64,000 bases of DNA, from positions 24,323 through 88,322 of the forward strand of contig CAJAES010000087.1 in the NCBI GenBank assembly GCA_903938815.1, written 5' to 3'. The notes below the pieces were generated by a model. That model saw only the letters and a program-made list of their open reading frames with translations. It had not been told where the DNA came from and did no database searches. Each line of letters starts with the position of its first letter. Positions within the stretch are counted from its first letter, which is position 1. The stretch is from an uncultured beta proteobacterium (GTDB lineage Bacteria; Pseudomonadota; Gammaproteobacteria; Burkholderiales; Burkholderiaceae_C). The position numbers and the translations under genes were made by a program. Below are positions 1 to 15,668 of this stretch, piece by piece.

Positions 1-2
1 CC

Positions 3-4670
<4,668 letters not shown>

Positions 4671-4702
4671 TGCTCCAGGCTCAGGGCCGGCGCGGGCCGC
4701 CT

Positions 4703-5266
4703 TCAGTGGCGGCGCAGCAGCGCGGCGTCGGCGGCGTTCGGGGTCTCGGGCGTTCCGCCCACCGTCAGCAGCAGCGCCCGCACCTGCAGCTGGGTCGCGT
4801 CGTCGCGGTCGCCGAAACGGTCCAGAACGTCGGACAGCCGCAGCAGCACCGTCACCTCCCAGCGCGCATCGGCCACGCGGGCGGCGAGCTGGCTGGCCTC
4901 GAAGACGCGGTCGCGCGCCTGGTCGCGGCTCGCGCGGCCGCTGCCGGGGCGCTGGCCCTCCAGCGCGTCGGACTCCGCAGCCAGCGTCTCGACGATCTCG
5001 CACAGCAGGTCGACGCGCTGGTCCGTCGAACCCGTGGCGCGCGCCCAGCGCAGGGCGTGCTCGAGCATCCCCAGCGCCGACGTCAGGGCGCCGATGGCGA
5101 CATAGGCGCCCGCCGCCTCCCGGTGGGCCTCCGCCAGGGACCAGGGCCTGCCCGACGTCTGCGCCAGATCGAGGCTTGCGAGCGCCAGCCGAAGCCGGTT
5201 GCGCAGCGCCAGGGGGGTGGCGTCCCGGTGGACGGTGATGCAGTTGGAGGACGGGTCGAAGCGCAT
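4703..5266 (-). CDS. Conserved hypothetical helical (TPR-like) protein
   Basis: 187 codons from an ATG at 5266, convergent with the uvrA-like gene (32-bp gap) and divergent from the TRAP operon. The protein is soluble, with no signal peptide or membrane segment, and rich in Ala, Arg and Leu. The middle (about residues 20-160) has the rhythm of paired amphipathic helices with small residues at turn positions (for example AGAYVAIGALTSALGMLEHALRWA split over two helices), which suggests TPR-like repeats. I do not recognise a named family. A protein-interaction scaffold is a guess from fold pattern only. Confidence 0.6.
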   Translation of the reverse strand: MRFDPSSNCITVHRDATPLALRNRLRLALASLDLAQTSGRPWSLAEAHREAAGAYVAIGALTSALGMLEHALRWARATGSTDQRVDLLCEIVETLAAESDALEGQRPGSGRASRDQARDRVFEASQLAARVADARWEVTVLLRLSDVLDRFGDRDDATQLQVRALLLTVGGTPETPNAADAALLRRH

Positions 5267-5397
5267 GGCTGGATCCTAGGAGGGCCGGCCTCGCTTGCCC
5301 TCCCCTTGTCCCGGGGGAAGCGCGGATGGTGGAAGTGCCGGGCTGAGTCAGAATTCACGGGTGGCGCCAGTACTGGCATGCCCTTGAAAGGAATCCG

Positions 5398-6417
5398 ATG
5401 ACTCGCTCGATCTTCCGTACCTGCGGCCTGATGGCCCTGGCTGCCGCGGGCAGCGCTGGCGTTCAGGCGCAGACCACGCTGACGCTCTCGTCCTGGGTCC
5501 CGCCGGCCCATACGCTCACCGCCTCGCAAGCCGAGTGGTGCGAGATGCTCGCGGCCAAGGCCAAGGGCGCCATCAAGTGCAACGTGCTGCCGCGTGCCGT
5601 CTCGGCGCCCCCGGGCACCTTCGACGCCGTGCGCAACGGCCTGGCCGACATTTCCTTCACGGTCCACGGCTACACGCCGGGCCGGTTCGTGACCACGCAG
5701 CTCGCCGAGTTCCCGTTCCTGGGCGATTCGGCCGAGGCGTCGTCCGTGGCCTTCAACCGCATGTACGACAAGTACGCTGCCATCCGCGAGGAGCACAAGG
5801 GCGTGAAGGTCATCGCCGTGTTCACGCACGGCCCCGGCATGGTGCTCAACACCAAGCGCCCGATCGCCAGGATCGACGACCTCGCCGGCCTGAAGTTCCG
5901 CATCGGCGGCGGCATGATCAACACGATCACCAAGCAGCTGGGCATGAACGTCACGCTCAAGCCCGCGCCCGAGAGCTACGAGCTGCTGTCCACCGGCGTG
6001 ATGGACGGCACCTTGTTCCCGGCCGAATCGGTGGAAGGCTTCAAGATCGACAAGGTCATCAAGTACGCCACCACCTTCCCGGGCGGCCTGTACAACACCA
6101 GCTTCGTGTTCATGATGAACCAGGCCAAGTACGACTCGCTGTCGCCCGAGGTCCGCAAGATCATCGACGAGATGTCCGGCGAGTTCGCCGCCCGCATGCT
6201 GGGCCGCGGCTGGGACAAGGTCGACCGTCGCGGCATGGCCTTCATGCAGGCCGCGGGCGTGCAGTTCACGAAGGCCGATCCGGCCTTCGTGAAGGCCGTC
6301 AAGGACAAGACCAGCTCGCTCGAGGACGACTGGGCCAAGGCCGCCGAGGCCAAGGGCCTGACCAACGCGAAGAAGGTCCTGGTCGAGTTCCGCGCCGAGA
6401 TCGCGAAGCAGAAGTGA
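5398..6417 (+). CDS. dctP: TRAP transporter periplasmic substrate-binding protein (DctP family)
   Basis: 339 residues, the usual length for DctP receptors. Residues 1-25 form a Sec signal peptide ending in VQA-Q. The mature part shows the DctP pattern: a beta-strand LTLSSWVPP at the start, then NGLADISFTVHGYTPGRF, the conserved DDLAGLKFRIGG and TGVMDGTLFP regions. It binds an unknown organic acid-type ligand in the periplasm and delivers it to DctQM. A GAAAGGA-like Shine-Dalgarno lies just before the ATG. It is the first gene of a three-gene operon; the substrate cannot be read from sequence. Confidence 0.92.
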   Translation: MTRSIFRTCGLMALAAAGSAGVQAQTTLTLSSWVPPAHTLTASQAEWCEMLAAKAKGAIKCNVLPRAVSAPPGTFDAVRNGLADISFTVHGYTPGRFVTTQLAEFPFLGDSAEASSVAFNRMYDKYAAIREEHKGVKVIAVFTHGPGMVLNTKRPIARIDDLAGLKFRIGGGMINTITKQLGMNVTLKPAPESYELLSTGVMDGTLFPAESVEGFKIDKVIKYATTFPGGLYNTSFVFMMNQAKYDSLSPEVRKIIDEMSGEFAARMLGRGWDKVDRRGMAFMQAAGVQFTKADPAFVKAVKDKTSSLEDDWAKAAEAKGLTNAKKVLVEFRAEIAKQK

Positions 6418-6427
6418 GCGTGGCCGC

Positions 6428-6925
6428 TTGAAGCTGAAGGCGCTGCTGCAGGCGCTCTGCGGGCTGCTGGCCGGCATCGCCTTGTTCGCGATCATGCTGC
6501 TCACCCTGGTCGACGTGACCGGCCGCAAGTTCCTGGATGCGTCCGTGCCCGGCTCGCTGGAGGTGACCGAACTGCTGCTGGTGGTGGTCATCTTCGCGGG
6601 CCTGCCGCTGGTGTCGCTGCGCGGCGAGCATGTCGTCTTCGACTCGCTCGACCCGCTCTGGCCGGCCACGTGGCGGCGCGTGCAGCAGGCCCTGGTGGAC
6701 CTGGCCTGCATGGGGCTGCTGCTGGGCGTGGCCTGGGTCATGTGGGTCAAGGCCGACAACATGGCCGAGTACGGCGACACCACGGCTCAGCTCCTGCTGC
6801 CGCTGGGGCCGTTCGTGCACGGCATGAGCGTGCTGTGCGCCGTGACGGCGCTCGTCCACGGCCTGCTCATCCTGCAGCCCACCAGCCACCACCACGCCGG
6901 CGTTCCGGAAGAGCCCTCCCCATGA
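6428..6925 (+). CDS. dctQ: TRAP transporter small membrane subunit (DctQ family)
   Basis: 165 residues starting at a TTG 10 bp after dctP; no ATG or GTG in frame fits better because the earlier GTG reads into a stop. Four hydrophobic segments (about residues 8-30, 45-65, 88-108, 125-148) and the DctQ-type region VDVTGRKFLDASVPGSLEVTEL split across the first loop are typical of the 4-TM subunit. It pairs with DctM to form the Na+-coupled importer. The stop overlaps the dctM start by 4 nt (ATGA), so translational coupling is likely. Confidence 0.88.
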   Translation: MKLKALLQALCGLLAGIALFAIMLLTLVDVTGRKFLDASVPGSLEVTELLLVVVIFAGLPLVSLRGEHVVFDSLDPLWPATWRRVQQALVDLACMGLLLGVAWVMWVKADNMAEYGDTTAQLLLPLGPFVHGMSVLCAVTALVHGLLILQPTSHHHAGVPEEPSP

Positions 6926-8214
6926 CCGAAGCATTGCTGGGCTTCGGCGCAGTCTTCCTGCTGGCGCTGCTGCGCGTGCCACTGGCCTTCGCCATGGGCC
7001 TGGTGGGCTTCGTCGGCCTCGGCCTGCTGCGGGGGTGGCCGGCCACGATGGCCAACACCGCACAGGTGGTCTACGACACCGGCTTCGCGTACACGCTGTC
7101 GGTGGTGCCGCTCTTCATCCTGATGGGCAACTTCGTGGCGCGCGCCGGCCTGGCGCACGAGTTGTTCCGCGCCGCCTATTCCTTCATCGGCCATGTGCGC
7201 GGCGGCCTGGCCCACGCAACGGTCATCGCCTGCGCCGGCTTCGGCGCCATCTGCGGCTCTTCCATCGCGACCGCGGCCACCATGAGCAAGGTGGCCTATC
7301 GCCCCATGAAGGAACTCGGCTACGCCGACTACCTCAGCACGGGTGTCATCGCGGCGGGCGGAACGCTCGGCATCATGATCCCGCCGTCGACCATCCTGGT
7401 CATCTACGGCATCGTCACCGAGACCAGCATCGGCAAGCTGTTCGCGGCCGGCGTGCTGCCCGGCCTGCTCTGCGCAGGCCTGATGATGCTGGGCGTGGCC
7501 TGGATCACCTGGCGCGACCCCAGCGCCGGCCCGGCCGGCGTGCGTGCCACCTGGCCCGAGCGCTGGCGCGCGCTGCGCGGCATCTGGGGCGTGCTGCTCC
7601 TGGTCGTGGTGGTGCTGGGCGGTATCTACGGCGGCGTCTTCACGGCCACCGAGGGCGCCGGCATCGGCGCCTCGGGCGCGTTCTTCTTCGCTCTGGCGCG
7701 CAGGGCGCTGACGCTGAAGATCCTGCACGAGGTGCTGGTGGAGAGCGTGCGCACGACCGCCATGCTGTTCACGATCCTGATCGCGGCGATGCTGTTCTCG
7801 GCCTTCGTCAACTTCACCACGATGCCGGGCGACCTGAAGGACTGGATCCTGCACCAGGGCCTGTCGCCGCTGATGGTGGTGGGGGCCATGATGTTCATCT
7901 ACATCCTGCTCGGCACCATCATGGAAGAGCTGTCGATGGTGCTGCTGACCATCCCGGTCTTCTTCCCCATCGTCACCGGGCTCGGGTTCGACCCGGTCTG
8001 GTTCGGCGTGCTGATCGTGCTGGTGGTGCAGATCGGCCTGATCTCCCCGCCCGTCGGCATGAACCTGTTCGTGCTGAACGCACTGCTGCGCGAGGTTCAG
8101 CTCGCGCAGATCTTCCGTGGCGTCTGGATCTTCGTGCTGATGCTGGCCGTGGCGATCGCGCTCGTGATGGAGTTCCAGGGCCTGGCGCTGTGGCTGCCGT
8201 CCTTCATGCGCTGA
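6922..8214 (+). CDS. dctM: TRAP transporter large permease subunit (DctM family)
   Basis: 430 residues from the ATG at 6922 that overlaps the dctQ stop. About 12 hydrophobic segments cover the whole protein. Family hallmarks are the glycine-rich GGTLGIMIPPSTILVIYG near residue 150, TEGAGIGA near 250 and the C-terminal ISPPVGMNLFVLN motif. This is the ion-coupled transport channel of the inner membrane. A much longer upstream open frame inside dctQ is not needed. The 3' end overlaps the convergent msrQ by 11 bp. Confidence 0.93.
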   Translation: MTEALLGFGAVFLLALLRVPLAFAMGLVGFVGLGLLRGWPATMANTAQVVYDTGFAYTLSVVPLFILMGNFVARAGLAHELFRAAYSFIGHVRGGLAHATVIACAGFGAICGSSIATAATMSKVAYRPMKELGYADYLSTGVIAAGGTLGIMIPPSTILVIYGIVTETSIGKLFAAGVLPGLLCAGLMMLGVAWITWRDPSAGPAGVRATWPERWRALRGIWGVLLLVVVVLGGIYGGVFTATEGAGIGASGAFFFALARRALTLKILHEVLVESVRTTAMLFTILIAAMLFSAFVNFTTMPGDLKDWILHQGLSPLMVVGAMMFIYILLGTIMEELSMVLLTIPVFFPIVTGLGFDPVWFGVLIVLVVQIGLISPPVGMNLFVLNALLREVQLAQIFRGVWIFVLMLAVAIALVMEFQGLALWLPSFMR

Positions 8215-8815
8215 GCCGTCGCGCGCCGTAGCGTTTCCAGAGCCGCCAGCCCAGCAGTCCGCCCAGGATCGCGGCATAGACCGCGACTTCGGCGAAGTCG
8301 TTCTTGCCGGCGCGCATCCAGAAGAAATGCAGCAGCGCCAGAACTGCCGTGCCGTACACGGCACGGTGCAGGGCGCGCCAGCGGGCGCCACCCAGGGCGC
8401 GGATGGCACGGTCGAACGACGTCGCCGCCAGCGGCGCCATCAGCAGCAGCGCCGCCGTGCCCACGAGGACGAACGGGCGCTTCGGGATGTCGCGCAGGAT
8501 GTCGCCCGCGTCCAGGCCCATGTCGAGCCAGGCGTAGCAGAGAAAGTGCAGCACGCCGTAGAAGAACGTGAACAGGCCCAGCATGCGCCGCAGTCGCAGC
8601 AGGGCAGGCCAGCCGCCCCACTGGCGCAGCGGCGTCACGGCGAGCGTCAGGCACAGGAAGCGCAGGGTCCAGTCGCCGGTACCGCGGATCAGGGCCTCTG
8701 CCGGGTTGGCGCCCAGCGTGTTGGCGATGGCGCCGTTCAGCAGCCAGGCGAACGGCCCCAGCGCCAGCAGGAACATCACCGGCTTGCAGGCCGGGTGAAG
8801 CAGCCAGCGGTTCAA
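8204..8815 (-). CDS. msrQ: Heme-binding membrane subunit MsrQ (YedZ) of the methionine-sulfoxide reductase system
   Basis: About 203 residues from a TTG at 8815, giving an N-terminus LNRWLLHPACKP that fits the MsrQ family; an ATG at 8878 would add 21 unlikely residues overlapping msrP, so the start is uncertain. Six hydrophobic segments with histidines in FYGVLHFLCYAW and LHRAVYGTAVLALLHFFW match the b-type heme ligands. MsrQ takes electrons from the respiratory chain and passes them to periplasmic MsrP. It sits 7 bp after msrP. No clear Shine-Dalgarno precedes the TTG, so it probably depends on coupling to msrP. Confidence 0.88.
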   Translation of the reverse strand: MNRWLLHPACKPVMFLLALGPFAWLLNGAIANTLGANPAEALIRGTGDWTLRFLCLTLAVTPLRQWGGWPALLRLRRMLGLFTFFYGVLHFLCYAWLDMGLDAGDILRDIPKRPFVLVGTAALLLMAPLAATSFDRAIRALGGARWRALHRAVYGTAVLALLHFFWMRAGKNDFAEVAVYAAILGGLLGWRLWKRYGARRLSA

Positions 8816-8822
8816 GGAAAGT

Positions 8823-9809
<987 letters not shown>

Positions 9810-9892
9810 GGTGGGTCGGTCGTGCGAGTGGTGCCCGAGCTTACAAACTTCCGGCGGCGAGAGCGCGGATGCGGTCGAAAGTACCCGCCCAA

Positions 9893-9919
9893 CGAAAAGG
9901 GCCGGTCAGAGACCGGCCC
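9893..9919 (-). terminator. Rho-independent terminator after cytochrome c4 gene
   Basis: A perfect 9-bp stem (9899-9907 with 9911-9919, 3-nt loop), rich in G/C, followed on the minus strand by TTTTC. It lies 24 bp beyond the stop of the leftward cytochrome c4 gene. Confidence 0.85.
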
Positions 9920-9942
9920 GTTCGCGTCGAGGCGTTTGGGGC

Positions 9943-10560
9943 TCAGCGAAGGCCGGCCACGTAGTCGGAGACGGCCTTGATCTCGGCGTCGTTCATCTTC
10001 GCGGCCACGCCGGTCATCTGGATGTTGTTGGCGCGCAGGCCGGAGCGGAACGCGTTCAGCTGCGCCTCGGTGTAGTCGGCGTGCTGGCCCGCCAGCATCG
10101 GGTACTGCGCAGGAATGCCCGCACCCGTGGGGCCGTGGCAACCGGCGCAGGCGGGGATCTTGCGGTCGGCGATGCCGCCGCGCCAGATCTTTTCGCCGAG
10201 CAGCACGGTTTCCTTGTTCTTCGCGGCGCCCGGCTTGGCTTCCTTGCTGGCGTAGAAGGCGGCGACGTTGCGGATGTCGTCTTCCGACAACGCTGCAGCC
10301 ATGCCCTGCATGATCGCGTTCTTGCGCTTGCCCGACTTGAACTCGTGCAGCTGCTTGGACAGGTATTCCGGGAACTGCCCCTGCAGGATGGGGTTGGCCG
10401 GCGCGCCGCGGGTGCCGTCGGCGGTGTGGCAGGCCATGCAGGTGGCCGCGGTGGCCTGCCCCTTGGCGAGGTCGGGCTTGGCAGCAGCGGGCTTGCTCTC
10501 GGCGGCCAGGGCGGGGGCCGCGAACAGGGCGGCGAGCAGCAGGACGGTGGCGGATTTCAT
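9943..10560 (-). CDS. Periplasmic diheme cytochrome c4
   Basis: 205 residues with a Sec signal (residues 1-19, ending ALA-AE). Two heme c sites are visible: CMACH near residue 41 and CAGCH near residue 138, in two similar class I cytochrome halves, with downstream Met ligands expected in the GMAAAL and MTGV regions. Cytochrome c4 carries electrons in the periplasm between the bc1 complex and terminal oxidases. It is divergent from engB (84 bp between starts) and ends at a strong terminator, so it is probably monocistronic. Confidence 0.93.
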   Translation of the reverse strand: MKSATVLLLAALFAAPALAAESKPAAAKPDLAKGQATAATCMACHTADGTRGAPANPILQGQFPEYLSKQLHEFKSGKRKNAIMQGMAAALSEDDIRNVAAFYASKEAKPGAAKNKETVLLGEKIWRGGIADRKIPACAGCHGPTGAGIPAQYPMLAGQHADYTEAQLNAFRSGLRANNIQMTGVAAKMNDAEIKAVSDYVAGLR

Positions 10561-10633
10561 GCTCGGGAACAGCCTTTGGTGGGCATCGACGCATGTTGAT
10601 CGCGGCGATGCATGGAAACAAACCCGCTGATTT

Positions 10634-10639
10634 TACAAT
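10634..10639 (+). promoter_or_regulatory. Putative -10 box immediately before engB
   Basis: TACAAT ends 5 nt before the engB ATG at 10645 and no Shine-Dalgarno is present, so transcription would begin at or next to the start codon. No convincing -35 is seen at 17 nt. Confidence 0.4.
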
Positions 10640-10644
10640 GACAC

Positions 10645-11487
10645 ATGACAACCTCTCCACTGGTCCCTGATCCTGCCGCCCGCGCGCTGGCCTGGACCCA
10701 CACCGCACGCTTCCTCACCACGGCCAGCAAGCTCGATCAGCTGCCTGTTTCGGAACTGCCGGAAATCGCTTTCGTCGGCCGCAGCAACGCAGGCAAATCG
10801 ACGGCGATCAACATGCTGGCCCAGCAGAAGCGGCTGGCTTTCGCATCGCGCACGCCGGGCCGGACGCAGCATATCAACCTGTTCGAACTGGGCCCGAAGG
10901 ACGCTGCCGACGCACGCTTCGCCGACCTGCCCGGCTATGGCTACGCCGCCGTCGAGCGCAGCGCCAAGCTGCGCTGGCAGGAGGTGATGGCGGACTACCT
11001 GAAGTACCGCCGCAACCTGAGCGGCGTGGTGATGATGATCGATTCCCGCCTGGGCTTCACCGATCTCGACCTGCGCCTGCTCAACTGGATCGAGCCCCGC
11101 GTGCGCGGCGGCGAGGTGCGTTTGCTGGTGCTGCTCACGAAGGCGGACAAGCTCAACCGGAGCGATGCCCAGAAGGCGCTGCTGAAGGCCCAGGAGGCGC
11201 TGTCGGATGTCAGCGGCGACTCGGCGGACGTGGGCGTCGCGCTGTTCTCGGCGCTGTCGCGCCTGGGCCTGGGCGACGCGGCCGAACACATCCACGGCTG
11301 GGCGCATCGTGCGCCGACGGCAGTCGAGGATGAGGATCAGGGCGAGGGCGAGGGCGAGGGCGAGGGCGAGGCGCCTGCGAAGGCCGATCCCGCGACCGGT
11401 CCGGTGGCTGATCCTGTCGTTCAGCCGGATGCCCATCCCGGTGCCCATCCTGATGCCGGCGCCGCTGGCAACAAGCCGCAGGGCTGA
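10645..11487 (+). CDS. engB: Ribosome biogenesis GTP-binding protein EngB (YihA/YsxC)
   Basis: 280 residues. GTPase motifs are clear: G1 GRSNAGKST near residue 45, G2 region SRTPGRTQ near 70, G3 DLPGYG near 94 and G4 TKAD near 154. EngB assists large ribosomal subunit assembly. Typical EngB is about 200-220 residues; here roughly 60 extra residues follow the domain, beginning with an acidic EDEDQGEGEGEGEGE run encoded by five perfect GGCGAG repeats and then a Pro/Ala/His/Asp-rich tail. The tail looks disordered and probably varies in length between strains. The gene converges on the DUF1631 gene with a 9-bp gap. Confidence 0.94.
   Translation: MTTSPLVPDPAARALAWTHTARFLTTASKLDQLPVSELPEIAFVGRSNAGKSTAINMLAQQKRLAFASRTPGRTQHINLFELGPKDAADARFADLPGYGYAAVERSAKLRWQEVMADYLKYRRNLSGVVMMIDSRLGFTDLDLRLLNWIEPRVRGGEVRLLVLLTKADKLNRSDAQKALLKAQEALSDVSGDSADVGVALFSALSRLGLGDAAEHIHGWAHRAPTAVEDEDQGEGEGEGEGEAPAKADPATGPVADPVVQPDAHPGAHPDAGAAGNKPQG
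11341..11370 (+). repeat. Hexanucleotide tandem repeat (GGCGAG)5 inside engB
   Basis: Five perfect 6-bp units encode alternating Gly-Glu in the C-terminal tail of EngB. Unit gain or loss stays in frame. Confidence 0.9.
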
Positions 11488-11496
11488 GCTGCGGAA

Positions 11497-13203
11497 CTAG
11501 GCCGGGCGCTGGTTCATGCGCTTGTTTGCGCGCAGGATCTGGACCGCCGCAGAGCGCAGCATCGATCGGATGCGCAAGGGTCGGACCAGCCCTTCCGAGT
11601 GCAGCCGGGCCAGCGCACGCCGGCGCAAGGCGAGCGTCTCGTCGCTCTGTTCGCGGCCGAAGAGGAATGCATCGCCGTGGTGGCCGATCCAGAGCAACTG
11701 CGCGCGTTGCCAGTCGCCGCGGTAGAACAGCCGCACCCACTCGCCGGGGCGGCGCTCCCTCATCCAGTCTTCGCTCGCTGGGCGCTCCCCGTCGTTGCCG
11801 GGCAGGCTGGCCAGCAGATCGGCCGGCACGGTGTCGAGCTGGCCTTCGTCCAGCGGGCCCATGCCGGTGGGGATGTTGCCCTGCGTCTCGGCGATCAGGC
11901 GGTCCTCGAGGATCTGCATCGCCTCGATGTCGGCCTCGGCGCGCAGCACGCGCGCCTCGAAGCCCATGCAGTCGTCGTCGATGAGCCGGTCCAGGCCGCC
12001 GCGATACAGCTGCGCATCGGGCACCGGCTCGCGTGCCATCGAGTCGATCAGCTGCTCCGACATGCGCAGGACCCGCTCGCGCTCCGGCGAGCCTTCCGCG
12101 TGCAGCGCGGCGAGGTGTGCGGCCAGGTCCATGAAGCGCCACACCGGGTGCGTGTAGTCGTCGAGCGCTGAATCGTCGCGCAGTGCCAGTCGCAGCGTCG
12201 AGGGCTGCATCCGGGCCAGCACCGCGCGGATGTCGCGCGACACGCGCGGGTCGGACAGCATCGCCTCGAACAGGCGGGTGAGCATCTCGATGTGCTGCCT
12301 GTCGATCGGCGTCTGCGCATGCCGAACGAGCCGCGCACGCTGGGACTCCAGCAGTTGCGCCCTCACGGTCGGGGGTGCGTCGTCCGGCAGGGCTCGCAAG
12401 GCCTGGTCGGAATCGTCGATGAGCCGGTCCAGCGGAACCTGCTGCGTCGGCAGCGCCGCGTAGTCGGTTGCGGGTGTGGGGATGATGGCCCGGATCTGGT
12501 TCAGCGTCGGTTCGACGCCCACCCAGGAGTCGGTCGGTCGCAGGGTGCGTGCGCCCGGCGGCAGGATCAGTGTGCGGTGCAGAGCCGCCACCACGCCCTG
12601 GGCTTCCAGCCGCGCGCAGGCGCCCGCATAGGTCTTGCGCAGCACCTGGGCCAGCGGCACGCTGGCGTGGCGCATGAGGCGCGCCTGGTAGGCCTTGCCC
12701 AGCGGCAGCATCTGCACGGCGTCCCAGAGGGCCCGCGCGTAGGTCTCGGCGCGGAAGGGGTTGTGGTCGCGCGAGACATCGGGGTCGCCCGCGAGGGCCG
12801 ACGTATAGGTGGCGAGTTCGCGGAGTTCGTGCTCGGTGACGCTGCGGATGGCCTCGATCGCGTGCGAGGTCTCGACGTCGGTGGCGATCTCATCCTCGTC
12901 GAGCAGTGAGAGCTCGCCGCGCGGCGGCGTGGGCGAGACAACCGCCATCGGCGTGCCTCGGACCAGTTCGGCCTGAACCTGGTCGCGGATGGAGCCCACG
13001 AAACGCTCGACGATGCGCGCGCGCGCGCCGGCGCGAACCTGGAGCAGATCGCCCGCGATGCCTCGTTCGCGCGGGCCCAGCGTCGGGACGCTTTCGTGCA
13101 CCGCACGCCATGTGGCATCGAATATCTGATCGGCGACCATGGGCAGCCGCAGCAGTTCGTCGTCGACGAACTGCTGGCGAGCATGAGTGGTTACGGTCTT
13201 CAT
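11497..13203 (-). CDS. DUF1631 family protein
   Basis: 568 residues from the ATG at 13203 (MKTVTTHARQQFVDDELL). An upstream in-frame ATG at 13260 is rejected because the extension reads straight through the groEL terminator. The body is mostly helical and charged; the C-terminal part (about residues 465-545, with GEWVRLFYRGDWQRAQLLWIG and AFLFGREQ) has the beta-rich pattern seen at the end of DUF1631 proteins, which resembles PilZ domains. The family is common in beta- and gammaproteobacteria and has no established biochemical function; a c-di-GMP link is inference. No signal peptide or membrane segment. Confidence 0.8.
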   Translation of the reverse strand: MKTVTTHARQQFVDDELLRLPMVADQIFDATWRAVHESVPTLGPRERGIAGDLLQVRAGARARIVERFVGSIRDQVQAELVRGTPMAVVSPTPPRGELSLLDEDEIATDVETSHAIEAIRSVTEHELRELATYTSALAGDPDVSRDHNPFRAETYARALWDAVQMLPLGKAYQARLMRHASVPLAQVLRKTYAGACARLEAQGVVAALHRTLILPPGARTLRPTDSWVGVEPTLNQIRAIIPTPATDYAALPTQQVPLDRLIDDSDQALRALPDDAPPTVRAQLLESQRARLVRHAQTPIDRQHIEMLTRLFEAMLSDPRVSRDIRAVLARMQPSTLRLALRDDSALDDYTHPVWRFMDLAAHLAALHAEGSPERERVLRMSEQLIDSMAREPVPDAQLYRGGLDRLIDDDCMGFEARVLRAEADIEAMQILEDRLIAETQGNIPTGMGPLDEGQLDTVPADLLASLPGNDGERPASEDWMRERRPGEWVRLFYRGDWQRAQLLWIGHHGDAFLFGREQSDETLALRRRALARLHSEGLVRPLRIRSMLRSAAVQILRANKRMNQRPA

Positions 13204-13246
13204 CCCAACCGCATTATCGGCGCGCCGACGATGGATCTTCGGCATG

Positions 13247-13281
13247 AAAAAGGCCCGCAACCGTCAGGTTGTGGGCCTTTT
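13247..13281 (-). terminator. Rho-independent terminator after groESL
   Basis: An 11-bp near-perfect stem (13252-13262 with 13267-13277, loop GTCA) flanked by A5 and T4, so it could work in both directions. It ends the leftward groESL transcript and sits 44 bp upstream of the DUF1631 start. Confidence 0.9.
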
Positions 13282-13303
13282 GTGTCAGGACGCTTGCCTG
13301 AAC

Positions 13304-15294
<1,991 letters not shown>

Positions 15295-15397
15295 GGGGAT
15301 CTCCTGTTCGAAAACTTGGGGGTTTGCAGTGAGCGGGCTCGAAGGCGAGCACTCGCTGAAACAGATGCGGCGCGATATCGATCGTGCCGCAGTGTCA

Positions 15398-15424
15398 TCA
15401 GCACTCACAGACTGCGAGTGCTAA
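15398..15424 (-). promoter_or_regulatory. CIRCE operator (HrcA-binding site) of groESL
   Basis: TCAGCACTC, a 9-nt spacer, then GAGTGCTAA: one mismatch from the canonical TTAGCACTC-N9-GAGTGCTAA. It lies about 105 bp upstream of groES and just downstream of the predicted -10 box, the right place for HrcA repression at the transcription start. Confidence 0.92.
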
Positions 15425-15431
15425 CAATGGA

Positions 15432-15460
15432 ATTATAGGGTCGCGCCGCGCTTCTTCAAG
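15432..15460 (-). promoter_or_regulatory. groESL promoter with overlapping sigma-32 and sigma-70 type elements
   Basis: On the minus strand CTTGAA (15460-15455) is followed after 14 nt by CCCTAT and an overlapping TATAAT (15437-15432). CTTGAA-N14-CCCTAT is close to the sigma-32 consensus, while TTGAAG-N16-TATAAT is an acceptable housekeeping promoter. Both would feed into the CIRCE site directly downstream. Confidence 0.7.
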
Positions 15461-15476
15461 ACCCTGGCGTAAACCC

Positions 15477-15668
15477 TTAGGTCGGGGATGCGGGCGGTTC
15501 GTCATCCTCGACCGGCGGTGCGGCGGGCACGCGGTAGTCCCCGCTGGCCCACGCACCCAGGTCGTTGCCGCGGCAGCGGGCGCTGCAGAACGGACGCCAG
15601 GCGTTCGATGGCCCGTACAGCGTCTGCTGCCGGCACGTGGGGCAGGGGACCTGGCGTTCGACGCTCAC
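15477..15668 (-). CDS. yacG: DNA gyrase inhibitor YacG
   Basis: 63 residues from a GTG at 15668 that overlaps the zapD stop by 4 nt (GTGA). The zinc-binding pattern CPTC...CSARC (residues 9-12 and 28-32) and the following RGNDLGAWASGDYRVP are diagnostic of YacG. In E. coli it binds GyrB and inhibits DNA gyrase. A much longer frame upstream is an artefact inside zapD. Last gene of the leftward pilB-to-yacG operon; the acidic Pro-rich tail is typical. Confidence 0.92.
   Translation of the reverse strand: MSVERQVPCPTCRQQTLYGPSNAWRPFCSARCRGNDLGAWASGDYRVPAAPPVEDDEPPASPT

Noticed and set aside
13204..13260. N-terminal extension of the DUF1631 protein
   Set aside because: It would be encoded across the groEL terminator hairpin; the ATG at 13203 is a better start.
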